Below, one piece after another: positions 44,590-54,308 of a stretch of DNA of 64,000 bases. This DNA is from JALEFZ01 sp039817415 (lineage in GTDB: Bacteria; Bacteroidota; Bacteroidia; J057): assembly GCA_039817415.1 (NCBI GenBank), contig JBCBVV010000026.1:26081-90080 (forward strand), written 5' to 3'. Under the pieces are notes generated by a model that saw only the letters and a program-made list of their open reading frames with translations, had not been told where the DNA came from and did no database searches. The position numbers were made by a program, and so were the translations under genes. The first letter of the stretch is position 1; the number at the start of each line of letters is the position of its first letter.

Positions 44590-45873
44590 ATGAGACTATC
44601 ACATTTTTTGACCCTGTTGTTCCCCTTGTTCCTATTCGTAGCATGTGATAAAAATGGCTCCGAGGAACAAATTGATCAGAAAAAAGAGGAAGAAAACGTG
44701 TCCCTTCACCTAACTGCCGCCAATCTAACGTTAGAGGGGGCTGGAATCTCCAAACTTGGAGAGGGAGAAGAGCAAGTACTTCAACTAGATTCTGTGGAAG
44801 TAAGCATCGATCATCAACTGGACGTGCCACAAGCTGGCAGATATAGAATGACCCTCCAATACAAATTGGCAGGAACAGAGAAGGGTTCCTTTTGGGTTGA
44901 GGATTACACCGACAATAAGGATGGCAGAGTCTATAACATTTCGGGTTATCCCGCCTTAGTGGATGGGGGTGCCGAAGAATGGTCCAAAGTGGTGGTGGAT
45001 GGGAGCCCTATGAATAAGGGTCCACATGCTATCCGACTTCACTTGAAGGGAAAAGAGCTAGTTGTCAAAGACCTTGAATTTTCCTTGATGAAATCCGAAA
45101 AGAAAACACCTGAATCATTGACCCAAAAGATGGATGGAGACAATTGGGAATTGGTTTGGTCTGATGAATTTGAGGGTGAAGGGGCACCTGATATGAAAAA
45201 ATGGACCTATGATGTTGGAAATTGGGGCTGGGGAAATGCAGAGCCTCAATACTACACCGACAATAGAAGAGAAAATGCCAGACTTGAAAATGGGTACCTC
45301 GTCATGGTCGCTAGAAAAAATGACATGGGTCAGCCATGGACTTCTGCTCGATTGACAACGAGAGAAAAAGTCTCTTTTCTCTACGGTAAGATTGAATTTC
45401 GTGCAAAAGTCCCTACAGGAGATGGTTCCTGGGCTGCTGGATGGTTATTGGGAGATGATTATGTAGATGAACTATCATGGCCCTACTGCGGCGAAATCGA
45501 TGTGCTAGAATGTATCGGCTCAGAAATTGATGACGAAACAGGTGATGGGATCAACCATGCCTCCTGTCATACCAGAGCATATTACTTCAAAAATGGCAAC
45601 CACATCACCAATACCATTCCCGTCAAGGACATGGATGATGAATTCCACAACTACACCTTTGAGTGGTATCCTGATGTCATCAAGGGGTATCTAGATGGAG
45701 AACATTACTACACCTATGACAAGACGGCAAATGAGTTAGAATGGCCCTTTAACAAGCCTCAAACCATCATCATCAACCTGGCTATGGGAGGTGGAATGGG
45801 AGGAGAAATTGATCCTGACTTGACTACCCAAACTGTCATTTGGGATTACGTCAGGGTTTATCAGAAGAACTAG
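44590..45873 (+). CDS. GH16-family beta-glucanase lipoprotein
   Basis: A 427-residue lipoprotein (signal LTLLFPLFLFVAC, Cys19 from the ATG at 44590) with a family 16 glycoside hydrolase domain in its C-terminal half (about 185-427). The catalytic motif is GEIDVLE (Glu302, Asp304, Glu307, E-x-D-x-x-E), with FRAKVPTGDGSWAAGWLLGDD before it and HNYTFEWYPDVIKGYLDGE after it. The first ~160 residues after the lipobox form a beta-rich module, possibly carbohydrate-binding (CBM-like, VSIDHQLDVPQAGRYRMTLQY). It likely cleaves beta-1,3 or beta-1,3-1,4 glucans such as laminarin at the cell surface and feeds the neighbouring sugar porter. Start is preferred over an earlier TTG at 44578. Confidence 0.9.
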   Translation: MRLSHFLTLLFPLFLFVACDKNGSEEQIDQKKEEENVSLHLTAANLTLEGAGISKLGEGEEQVLQLDSVEVSIDHQLDVPQAGRYRMTLQYKLAGTEKGSFWVEDYTDNKDGRVYNISGYPALVDGGAEEWSKVVVDGSPMNKGPHAIRLHLKGKELVVKDLEFSLMKSEKKTPESLTQKMDGDNWELVWSDEFEGEGAPDMKKWTYDVGNWGWGNAEPQYYTDNRRENARLENGYLVMVARKNDMGQPWTSARLTTREKVSFLYGKIEFRAKVPTGDGSWAAGWLLGDDYVDELSWPYCGEIDVLECIGSEIDDETGDGINHASCHTRAYYFKNGNHITNTIPVKDMDDEFHNYTFEWYPDVIKGYLDGEHYYTYDKTANELEWPFNKPQTIIINLAMGGGMGGEIDPDLTTQTVIWDYVRVYQKN

Positions 45874-45903
45874 CATCTCTTGCTCTTCATAACATGATTC
45901 ATC

Positions 45904-45940
45904 AAAAAGAGGCATCCTGGTAGTAGGATGCCTCATTCAT
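45904..45940. terminator. Bidirectional terminator between GH16 gene and the acidic lipoprotein
   Basis: A perfect 10-bp stem GAGGCATCCT/AGGATGCCTC (45909-45918 with 45925-45934); T5 follows on the minus strand, where it ends the acidic lipoprotein gene, and a weak T-rich tract on the plus side. Confidence 0.8.
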
Positions 45941-45975
45941 TAGGGGCCTATTTGATTTCATAACTATCCGAATAC

Positions 45976-46377
45976 CTATTGTTGGGCCGTCTTATTCACG
46001 CGTGGGGCCATTTTAACTACTATCAATTCTTTATGTTGGTTAAGCTTATCTGTTGTGGATTGCTCTACTTGATGATTATGGGTTCCTTTTGGATTTTGCT
46101 GATCGTCAAATTTTTCTTCTTCAGCGTCAGACTTCAATTCAACTTCATGTTGTTCCTGCTCTGGATCGATGGAATTGGCATCTTGTGTAGCTCCCTCTTT
46201 CTGAAGCCCATTCTCTGGCGCCTCCTCTTCTGTGAAGGCTTCAATATATGCCTCTTCCCAATCCTCTCTTTCTCCCTCAACTGAAGCTGTAGGAAGAACC
46301 TGCTCTTCAACGGTACAAGAAGTCATAGCAAACAAGGTGGCAAAAGCGACGAAGGTGATGGTGGCGAACTTTTTCAT
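45976..46377 (-). CDS. Acidic lipoprotein of low complexity
   Basis: A 133-residue lipoprotein: MKKFATITFVAFATLFAMTSC gives lipidated Cys21. The mature part is strongly acidic and disordered (VEGEREDWEEAYIEAFTEEE, DAEEEKFDDQQ), with a short His/Lys-containing C-terminus. No domain recognised. It stands alone on the minus strand between the beta-glucanase and the giant repeat protein. Its compositional bias makes similarity searches uninformative; low-confidence role. Confidence 0.7.
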   Translation of the reverse strand: MKKFATITFVAFATLFAMTSCTVEEQVLPTASVEGEREDWEEAYIEAFTEEEAPENGLQKEGATQDANSIDPEQEQHEVELKSDAEEEKFDDQQNPKGTHNHQVEQSTTDKLNQHKELIVVKMAPRVNKTAQQ

Positions 46378-46531
46378 TTTGGCTTAATCTTTTGGGGTAA
46401 ATAGTATGTTGTGTCAAGTACATTTATATATACCCCCTATCGATAGGGCCAGATTTATCAGTTTAACTCAAAACATGACCCGATTTGATCAAATAGCGTA
46501 CAACTGCACCTTTCCCTCCTTTAAATCAGGG

Positions 46532-46571
46532 CAAAAAGTAAAGGGGACCTAATTTCAAGGCCCCCTTTACT
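46532..46571 (-). terminator. Terminator of the 2100-residue protein gene
   Basis: On the minus strand a stem AGTAAAGGGG/CCCCTTTACT type (plus 46537-46571, small bulges) with an A-T-rich loop is followed by T5. It lies just after the stop. Confidence 0.82.
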
Positions 46572-46588
46572 AATGTTCAAGCAAATTT

Positions 46589-49500
46589 TTATTGAATTTC
46601 CACCTTCCTAACCATATTCCCTTTTTTACTCCTCATTTGGATATGATATATCCCTGAGGGCAAGTTCAAGCTTAGCTGCTCCTTATTTTCTCCTTCTTGT
46701 AACTGATAAACAGAACCGAACACTTCCTGCCCAAGCATATTGAGAATACGCACATTCACCCTTTCTTCGCCTGGGGCGATCAATTCCAACTGGAACAAAC
46801 CATTGTTAGGATTCGGAATGACCTTTATGTCAAAGTTGTTCAGCAATGGTTCATTGGACACTACAAAAGGAACATAGGTCTCTGCATCATGCATTAATGG
46901 GATCCTTTCTCGATTGTTAGCGGTGTCATAAGCTACGGAATAGAATTTATAGCTTGCACCAGGTTCAGCCCTAAACAATAGACTTGTATCCCCTGTCTGA
47001 TAAGCTGCCATAAGGTATTGCTCATCATTCTTCGAATAAAAGATGTTGTAATGCTTGATCCCAGCCCCTTCATCACTTCCAGTCCAGGACAAAGGAATGA
47101 AAGTACTATTCGTGGTATCAGGTAGCGATAATACCTCACTTTGAGGAATTCGGTCATCAGAAGTATTGATCCATGGATCAGTGATAATCGGATCGTTGAA
47201 GTCAAATACGATGTCAGCCTTGTTTTCAAGGGTAGTTCCAGGCGCAAGATTAGGATAGGGCCTTACCGAATAAAATACCGCACCTGTCCCACTTATGCTA
47301 TCAGTATTTGGAGGCAGGAAGCCAAGAACTGGATCGTTCAAGGGTTCGAGGGTAATAGGATCGATAGATTCAAAAGTCCATCTCATAGAACCTGCCATGG
47401 TATCCAGGGCTGCGGAGAACTTCACATACATGGGAAGTCTTGGTCTGATGTCAACCAGTCTTTCGTAGGACTGCAGACCAGCAGGAATCTTATAGGTTGA
47501 ATCTGCAATTGTGAAGAATTTCAGTTCTAATGTACTCAGGTCAAAGACATCTGTATCCAAGGTATCGTATATATTCACAAACTGAGCAGCGGCTGTTGCA
47601 GTATCCACATTTTCGAAATTGATCAAGTAAGGGAAATCCTGATTGGTATTGATCCAGCCCAGACCACCTTGCCCTGTAAGACCGATTTTGTCATTGGGGT
47701 CAAAGGAGGAAACCACATCACCTCCACCACCGTCTTCGTCTTGCTCTCCATAGGGATCAAAGCATTTTTCCATGATTTCTCCGCTATTTTTGGCAGCGAT
47801 CAGAATCTTCATGATATCTGCGACAATGCCTCCTACAACTGTAGCATCCAGCGCACAGGTGGCAACTGTTTCTGCCAAGCCTGCAGCATAATCAATCATA
47901 TAATCTCCCGTTCCAAAGCCTGACTCAGGATCCGCATAATCCAGCATGGGACAAAGGGTTGCTTCCATGATTCCAAGTGCGCAACCCACTCCAGGCACCA
48001 ATCCCGCTACATTGGTAATGATTTCGTCTATACATTCTCCTGCCAAACGTTTCAAGGGAGAACCAAACATCGGTTTAGAGATCCAGACTTTATATTGGAA
48101 AGGCCCAATTCCAAATGCTCTAAACCTGAAGGTAAATTGTCCACTGGAATTGGCGGGAATTTTAGGGATGATGAAAGCGTAAGCTCTTCCTTCGAATGGC
48201 TCATTCCCTACTGTATCTACATCGAAAAATCGTGGAACCTGATCATAAAAGGCTTGGGTAGAATCTCTAGGTCGCGCTATTTTGAGGGAAAAGGATTCAA
48301 TGCGGAATCTCCTTGGTAGGACAATCCAGACAGGCACTCCAACCGCATCAATATTTGATCCATTCCCATAATTGACGATGTATTGTGTCTGAACTCGGTT
48401 TCTCACCTGATTTGGACCCACCAGGTCAATCCAAACTTGGGGTTCTTCTCCTTGGACAATCTCAAAACCATTCTCAATAAAAACGGCTGAATCTCCCGGA
48501 ATCTCAACATACACATCTCGCATCCCCAGAGGCTCGCCCCTTAGTATAAAGCTGGCGCGAATTTCTCTACCAGACCGAACCAGATTAGTTGAATCCAAGG
48601 AATAGATATCTGGGAATCCTTGTTTTCTTAGTACTACCCTTGAACCTGGCTTAAAGCCAAATCCAAAGATTTTCAAGGTAACATCGCCGGTATTTCCTCC
48701 CTGAGAAGGCTGTACTTCTGAAATTCTTTCTCTGAATTGTCTAGGACGAAACTTGATGGAGGCGAGATTAGGCTGGTAGGAATTATCAACTGAGTCATAA
48801 ATTCCTCCTATAAACAGTCTATCCTCAAAAGTTTCGAAGGTGTACAGGGTACTGAAAGGGAACCTGATTACGGGTGGCTGAATAACGCCTGTTTCAATGT
48901 TTAACCTAGCCAACCCATTTACAGGAGTACCCCGAACTTCTGTGAAGGTTCCTGCTACGAAGACATCTTCTCCTACAGGATAGACTGAAGAGACAGAAAA
49001 CAATCCTCCTCCTCGGCTTAATTCTGGATTCCAGTCGTCGAGGACAGCTTTTTGTGGTCCAACAGCAGCTACACGCCCTCTAGCCTTTCCATTCACCTGA
49101 TCAAATCCTCCCTGTATGAATACCTTATCCGGAGACGCAACAACATCCCCCATGGCACTAAACTGTGAGGTATTGTGGTCTGGCTCCCATTCCATTAAGT
49201 TTCCATTACCTCCAATAGCTGCAATTTTGTTTCTACCTATGCCTCCAATGTTTTCGAAATCGCCGGAGATATACATCATCGTATCATTCCAGGCCATTGA
49301 GAAGATATCTCCATCAAAATTTAAGTTAATGGGAAGGACTGAACCAGTGGTGTCTACCACAGCCAGTTTGTTTCTGGTTTGGCCTCCTACTGATGAAAAT
49401 CTTCCTCCAAGGTAGACATTCCCTGTTCGAGGGTCCACCTCCACTGCATCTACTGTTTGGTTGACATCGAGGTCCCATCCCGGAATAAGGTTACCCGTCG

Positions 49501-52500
49501 TTCCATTCAAGGCGGCAAAATTTCCTGCAGGTTCTCCACCAATAGATGAAAAACTACCAGCCACATAAATCTTTTCTCCCTTCTCGTCCGTTTCAATATC
49601 CCTGATGATATTATTAGGATCGGGATTCCAGGGCAGTAACTCTTGAGTAAAGAGGTTAATCGCGTAGGCATTGCTGCGCTCGGCAGAATTGGTCATAAAG
49701 AATTTCCCCCCTACGAAGATATTTGAACCCGTATTTTCAATAAATAGCCCATCATCTTCTAGCTCAGGTTGCCAGTTATTTAGTTGCCAATTGTTCTTAT
49801 TGACCCCAGCACCATATTGCCTAAAGACTCCGTCCACTTCTCTAAATTCTCCTACAAAAAGGATACTATCTCCTTTGGTGGTGACATCCCACACTTCATC
49901 GGCAATAGGAATAGATTCACCGGTAGCCATTCCAGCTATCTTATCTACCGCACCTAAATTCGAAGCTGAACTATCACCCATTGCTGTAAAGCGTCCTCCA
50001 ATATAAATGGCATCAGTGTCTATATGTAGGCAGTTGGCTGTAGGGGCGATGAATCCTCTTAGATCAGGATTCCACTGAAAGATGCGGTCATTTTGCATGT
50101 CAATCGCCATGGCGCGATTCCTTGTTCTTGTTTTAAAGGTAGAGAAGCTCCCTCCTACTACATTTTTCCCTGCTGCACGCGATACGGCAAGCACATCACT
50201 CCCTGGTTCAGGTTGCCAGGGGAGAAGGGTACTGGTAGTTTGGTTGATAGCTGCCAGATTGGTTTGAGGAATACCATTGATCACATCAAATCTCCCTCCA
50301 AACATCATGGTATCATTCCAAGCTGTCAGGGAGAAAACCGTATTATCGATATCCATGCTCAAGGGTCCAAGCTGATTGGTCAGCGGATCAAGTGAAGCAA
50401 GGCGTTGTCTGCTAGTACCATTGATCGTTGTAAAAGCTCCAGCCAGCATCATGGTATCATTCCACATCAAGATTTCCTCTACAGAACCATTGATTGTTGG
50501 AGCAAGGGGAAGGGTCTCCACAGTTCCTAAATCCAAGGCAAATAGCCGAGACCGGCTTTCTGTTCGTGTAGCCTGAAAACTCCCTCCAATTAGAATTTCG
50601 TTTCCATCTACTAAAATCTTATTAACCGTGCTATTGGGCTTGGGAGCGAAACTGTAGGTTACCCCTGTAAATCGATTGATTTTTGCTGCGCGCTCTTGTG
50701 GCAATCCCCCTAATAAGGTAAAGTTCCCTCCAATCATCATGGTATCGTTCCAGGCGGCTATGCTATACACCTGGTTATTGGCATCTGGATTCCAAGCCGT
50801 TACACTTTGGTTGGTCAAATCAATAGAGGCCAATCTGTTTCGACCCTGACCGTCTACTTGAGTAAAGGCTCCTCCCATGTAGAGAATGCCGTCAACGATT
50901 TCCATGTCTCGGACAATGTTGTTGACAGAGGTTGCTACTGGGCTTAAAGCACCTGTAGAACGAATGATCCTCGCGGTACGGTTTCTAGTTTGACCGGCTA
51001 CAGAAGTAAACTGCCCTCCAAAAACCATCATGGTATCATTCCAAGCAAGACTATATACGATCCCGTTAAACGATGGAGCAAAAGGTAATACTGAACCTGT
51101 TTGTTTGTTTACCATGGCCACTCTTTCACGCGTTGATCCTCCGACTGTGGTAAATTGACCTACAATCATCATGGTATCGTTCCAGGCGGTCATGTCATAT
51201 ATTCTGCTATTCACATCTGGGTTGAAATTGGTCAAGACTCCTGCCCCTAGATCATAAGAAGCGAATCTATTTCTCGTTTGGCCTCCGATTTGGGTAAAGT
51301 TCCCCGCGATAAATAGTGTATCGTTAACTAGGTAAAGTTCGTCAACTGTGCTATTTGGATTTGGGGCAAAATTAGGATCAACGGTATAATCCGGAAGGAC
51401 GTGTGCCAGCCTTCGAATCGGTTGATTGTCTACCGTAAAGAAGGATCCCCCTACAAACCATCCCCCTGAACCGTCAGGGATGATCGTCTCCACTGTACCT
51501 GCAAATTCAGGAAATGGCAAGGGTGGAAGGGAATCTTCGGCCGTAAGCCTAGCTGCTCGCCCTGTCGGAAATCCAATGGTTCCATTAAAGGTACCCCCAG
51601 CGTACAAGGTATCCCCAGAAACGACCATGGTTTTAATGTCTCCTGATACTGGACTCTTCAGGGGAAGGGCGGTTCCATCCAATCGGCTGACCAAACCAAG
51701 TTTAGCAACAAAGTTGCTGTCCAAATATGAAAATGAACCCCCAATCAAGAGCGCATCTCCATAGGTTTCCATCGAACTTACGGTTCCATTTGAACCGGGA
51801 TTCCAAGGTAGGAGGCTATTGCCGGCAATGTCATAAGCTGCTAAGCGAAGTCTGCTTATCCCGTCAACCGTCGTAAATGTCCCACCAAAGAATAGCGTAT
51901 CATTTACCAGCTTAATGGTATTTACCGTTCCTCCAGGATTGGGGGTAAAATTAGGATCAACCCCATAATTGGGAAGAATATGAGCTAAGCGACGCTGAGG
52001 TACATCTCCTACATCAAAGAAATTCCCTCCAACGTACCATCCTCCATTGCCATCAGGAACAATCGCATTCACCGTCCCATTAATGGCGGGGAATTCATAG
52101 GTAGGAATATCATTCCCCACTTGGACCTCCGCTACTCTCCCCGTGTAATAGCCAGAAGTACCTGAATAATTTCCTACCGTATATAACACACCTTGATCAA
52201 CATCCATGTCATAGACCGTTCCTCCGTCTGTACCGGGAATGAAAATTGGTTCTGCTGTTTGGGTGTTGATTTTTGCTAAACTGTACTGATCATAGGCTCC
52301 AATTCGAGAAAAGGCTCCACCGACATAGGCAAAACCCCCTAGAATCTGGATGGCGTAAACTGCCCCGTCTGCCTGCGGGTCCCAGTTGGTCAAGCTTCCT
52401 TGTGATATACTCCACGAGGCGAGATTAGAACGAGGAATGCCATTCACATTCTGAAAATCTCCACCAAACATTATGGTATCATTGAAGACGGCTAATGCCC

Positions 52501-52891
52501 AAACTTCCCCATCTACTGTTGGAGCAAAATTCGGATCAACCGTTTCGTTTGGAAGGATGTGAACCAGGTTTGAAACCGTAGTCCCATTTACCTTGTCAAA
52601 TTTTCCTCCCATGAAGCGCCCTCCTTGACCGTCAGGAACACTGACATAAACCTCACCAAAGACATAGGCTCGCCTAACATCCGGAAGTCTCTCATCAAAT
52701 TCGAAAGTGGCACTTCCACCGGTGTGTACACCTACTTTGTTAAAGCCTCCTCCCACATAGAGGACAGGCCCTTTTCGTTTCATGGCGAAAACACTCCCAC
52801 TTGGAGCGATTCCACGTGGATTGACGTTTTGGCTGAATGCCGAGGTTGCCAGTATACAACATGCTAGCAGAAGGGATAAATATTTGGTCAT
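46589..52891 (-). CDS. Giant exported repeat protein (delta-60/beta-propeller-like repeats) with type A T9SS sorting domain
   Basis: A 2100-residue surface protein. Signal peptide about 1-20. Residues about 25-1400 consist of roughly two dozen 45-50-residue repeats with the recurring motif V-x-x-x-x-x-x-G-G-x-F-x-x-V/I-x-G and in-line WNDTMM or VNDTLF segments, as in delta-60/DUF5122-type beta-propeller repeats. A TIG/IPT-like segment (about 1390-1490: TLKIFGFGFKPGSRVVLR) follows, then a bulky middle with a GF-rich segment, then SFDPNDKIGLTGQG (1729-1910, DUF7619-like), a fibronectin-type-III-like region (about 1917-2008) and a type A sorting domain (2019-2100, IPNPNNGLFQLELIAPG, SGIYHIQMRSKKGN). 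Likely secreted or surface-attached; ligand unknown. Confidence 0.9.
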   Translation of the reverse strand: MTKYLSLLLACCILATSAFSQNVNPRGIAPSGSVFAMKRKGPVLYVGGGFNKVGVHTGGSATFEFDERLPDVRRAYVFGEVYVSVPDGQGGRFMGGKFDKVNGTTVSNLVHILPNETVDPNFAPTVDGEVWALAVFNDTIMFGGDFQNVNGIPRSNLASWSISQGSLTNWDPQADGAVYAIQILGGFAYVGGAFSRIGAYDQYSLAKINTQTAEPIFIPGTDGGTVYDMDVDQGVLYTVGNYSGTSGYYTGRVAEVQVGNDIPTYEFPAINGTVNAIVPDGNGGWYVGGNFFDVGDVPQRRLAHILPNYGVDPNFTPNPGGTVNTIKLVNDTLFFGGTFTTVDGISRLRLAAYDIAGNSLLPWNPGSNGTVSSMETYGDALLIGGSFSYLDSNFVAKLGLVSRLDGTALPLKSPVSGDIKTMVVSGDTLYAGGTFNGTIGFPTGRAARLTAEDSLPPLPFPEFAGTVETIIPDGSGGWFVGGSFFTVDNQPIRRLAHVLPDYTVDPNFAPNPNSTVDELYLVNDTLFIAGNFTQIGGQTRNRFASYDLGAGVLTNFNPDVNSRIYDMTAWNDTMMIVGQFTTVGGSTRERVAMVNKQTGSVLPFAPSFNGIVYSLAWNDTMMVFGGQFTSVAGQTRNRTARIIRSTGALSPVATSVNNIVRDMEIVDGILYMGGAFTQVDGQGRNRLASIDLTNQSVTAWNPDANNQVYSIAAWNDTMMIGGNFTLLGGLPQERAAKINRFTGVTYSFAPKPNSTVNKILVDGNEILIGGSFQATRTESRSRLFALDLGTVETLPLAPTINGSVEEILMWNDTMMLAGAFTTINGTSRQRLASLDPLTNQLGPLSMDIDNTVFSLTAWNDTMMFGGRFDVINGIPQTNLAAINQTTSTLLPWQPEPGSDVLAVSRAAGKNVVGGSFSTFKTRTRNRAMAIDMQNDRIFQWNPDLRGFIAPTANCLHIDTDAIYIGGRFTAMGDSSASNLGAVDKIAGMATGESIPIADEVWDVTTKGDSILFVGEFREVDGVFRQYGAGVNKNNWQLNNWQPELEDDGLFIENTGSNIFVGGKFFMTNSAERSNAYAINLFTQELLPWNPDPNNIIRDIETDEKGEKIYVAGSFSSIGGEPAGNFAALNGTTGNLIPGWDLDVNQTVDAVEVDPRTGNVYLGGRFSSVGGQTRNKLAVVDTTGSVLPINLNFDGDIFSMAWNDTMMYISGDFENIGGIGRNKIAAIGGNGNLMEWEPDHNTSQFSAMGDVVASPDKVFIQGGFDQVNGKARGRVAAVGPQKAVLDDWNPELSRGGGLFSVSSVYPVGEDVFVAGTFTEVRGTPVNGLARLNIETGVIQPPVIRFPFSTLYTFETFEDRLFIGGIYDSVDNSYQPNLASIKFRPRQFRERISEVQPSQGGNTGDVTLKIFGFGFKPGSRVVLRKQGFPDIYSLDSTNLVRSGREIRASFILRGEPLGMRDVYVEIPGDSAVFIENGFEIVQGEEPQVWIDLVGPNQVRNRVQTQYIVNYGNGSNIDAVGVPVWIVLPRRFRIESFSLKIARPRDSTQAFYDQVPRFFDVDTVGNEPFEGRAYAFIIPKIPANSSGQFTFRFRAFGIGPFQYKVWISKPMFGSPLKRLAGECIDEIITNVAGLVPGVGCALGIMEATLCPMLDYADPESGFGTGDYMIDYAAGLAETVATCALDATVVGGIVADIMKILIAAKNSGEIMEKCFDPYGEQDEDGGGGDVVSSFDPNDKIGLTGQGGLGWINTNQDFPYLINFENVDTATAAAQFVNIYDTLDTDVFDLSTLELKFFTIADSTYKIPAGLQSYERLVDIRPRLPMYVKFSAALDTMAGSMRWTFESIDPITLEPLNDPVLGFLPPNTDSISGTGAVFYSVRPYPNLAPGTTLENKADIVFDFNDPIITDPWINTSDDRIPQSEVLSLPDTTNSTFIPLSWTGSDEGAGIKHYNIFYSKNDEQYLMAAYQTGDTSLLFRAEPGASYKFYSVAYDTANNRERIPLMHDAETYVPFVVSNEPLLNNFDIKVIPNPNNGLFQLELIAPGEERVNVRILNMLGQEVFGSVYQLQEGENKEQLSLNLPSGIYHIQMRSKKGNMVRKVEIQ

Positions 52892-53061
52892 GATCAGTAT
52901 AGGTTAGAGAATGCTGGTGTCATTCGCGTTCTCCCATTTACTAAAGAGAACTCTCATCTTCCTTTGTATCCTTAACTTAGAAAAATGTAACATCATTCGA
53001 TTCTCCAATTTTTTATTAAATCGTAAACCTATAATTAAGAAGGGGTATGAGGGGCTTCCCT

Positions 53062-53095
53062 AACATAAAAAAGCCCCTTCGAAGAAGAAGGGGCT
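53062..53095 (-). terminator. Terminator of the SDR gene
   Basis: On the minus strand AGCCCCTTC/GAAGGGGCT (53072-53080 with 53087-53095) is followed by T6. It lies 25 bases after the SDR stop. Confidence 0.88.
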
Positions 53096-53120
53096 AGGTT
53101 TATGTCGAATGAAAAAGGTA

Positions 53121-54095
53121 TTAGAACTGGAATGATCCAACTGCCTTTTCGCAGCCTTCCCAATTCGTCTTCACATTTTCATCATTGTACAGGTAATCCT
53201 CTGGGGTAATTTTATCTGGAAAACCAGTCCACATCGCTGGCCCATAAAAATCGCCAGACTTTGCTTCTTTATCCATCGCACAACGGATGATTCCGGTTGC
53301 TCCGTCCTCTGCCGTTTGCGCCTGAGTCATAAATTCACTGTTCCCATCCATTCCACCTGTTTTGGCAGTGCTTACCTGAAGGCTGGTCAAAGCAAGGCCT
53401 GGATGCGCCATCATTGCTTTAACATGGGTGATGTTGGCTTCCTCCAGCTTTTTCTTCAAACCATAGGTAAAAGCACAGTTGGCAAGTTTGGTTTGATGAT
53501 ATCGCTCCCATCTTGGACCTTGGAATTTCATATTTTCCTCATCAGTTCCATCTCCTCCTAGATTTCCTCCATTTTTATCGAAGTACTTCATTTCGAGTGG
53601 ACCTCCTAATCTGGCCATAGAAGTATGGTTTACAATTCTTGCTTCCTGGCTATTTTTCATCAAGGGAAATAGCTCCTTAGTAATCAAGAAATGGGAAATT
53701 ACATTGGTTTGCATCTGTACATCATAACCATCTGTAGTCGCCTGGTCTTTGAAGGCCATTATACCCGCATTGTTTACCAATACATCTACAACTTGATAAG
53801 CTGATTTAACATTTTCCATGGCCGTTCGCACACTGTCAAAGTTCTGCAGGTCGCAGTCAACAGCATGAAATTTTCCTTGGGGTACTTCTTCTTGAAGGTT
53901 GTTAAGGGAATCCGTAGCTCTTTGGCTAGGGCGATTCAGTAAGATGACGGTAGCTCCTTTTTTGGCGACTTCTCTGGCACAGACATAACCCGTTCCGCTG
54001 GTTGTTCCTGTGATGGCAACTACTTTCCCAGTCATGTCTTGAGAATGATCGCTGAGCACTTTGTTCAGGTGAAGTGTTTCAATTTGATTAGGCAT
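53121..54095 (-). CDS. Short-chain dehydrogenase/reductase
   Basis: A 324-residue SDR oxidoreductase using NAD(P)(H). The cofactor motif T-G-x-x-x-G-x-G is AITGTTSGTGYVCARE near residue 29; VDVLVNNAGIMAF (about 104) is the N-N-A-G block; the catalytic Ser lies in NHTSMARL, and Tyr-Lys in YHQTKLANCAF. It is longer than classical SDRs because of an extended N-terminus and inserts, resembling the retinol-dehydrogenase/WWOX-like branch. Substrate unknown. Monocistronic between a lipoprotein gene and its own terminator. Confidence 0.9.
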   Translation of the reverse strand: MPNQIETLHLNKVLSDHSQDMTGKVVAITGTTSGTGYVCAREVAKKGATVILLNRPSQRATDSLNNLQEEVPQGKFHAVDCDLQNFDSVRTAMENVKSAYQVVDVLVNNAGIMAFKDQATTDGYDVQMQTNVISHFLITKELFPLMKNSQEARIVNHTSMARLGGPLEMKYFDKNGGNLGGDGTDEENMKFQGPRWERYHQTKLANCAFTYGLKKKLEEANITHVKAMMAHPGLALTSLQVSTAKTGGMDGNSEFMTQAQTAEDGATGIIRCAMDKEAKSGDFYGPAMWTGFPDKITPEDYLYNDENVKTNWEGCEKAVGSFQF

Positions 54096-54220
54096 ATGTT
54101 CCTAAATAGTTTAGTGTTCTATGAATGTTTATTTCCTTGTGTCGATTGGCAAGCGCAAATAGTTTTAGACTGGAAATAAAATACAAGATTCGTATCACAT
54201 TCCTTACTTCCTTTAAATAA

Positions 54221-54262
54221 AAATGAGGAGACAACTGTCAGTTGACCACAGCTGCCTCCTTT
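54221..54262 (-). terminator. Terminator of the lipoprotein gene at 54.3 kb
   Basis: On the minus strand GGAGGCAGCTG/CAGTTGTCTCC (11 pairs, two G-T, loop about ten bases) is followed by ATTTTTATTT, downstream of the stop at 54309. Confidence 0.8.
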
Positions 54263-54308
54263 CAACAAAAACTACGAATTACCCCCAAAAAAGCCTACAC
54301 GATATTTT

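Noticed and set aside
46589..52891. Repeated ATGGTATC(A/G)TTCCA sequences could look like CRISPR repeats.
   Set aside because: They lie in one open reading frame at multiples of about 144 bases, encode the same WNDTMM motif and have no spacers; no cas genes nearby.
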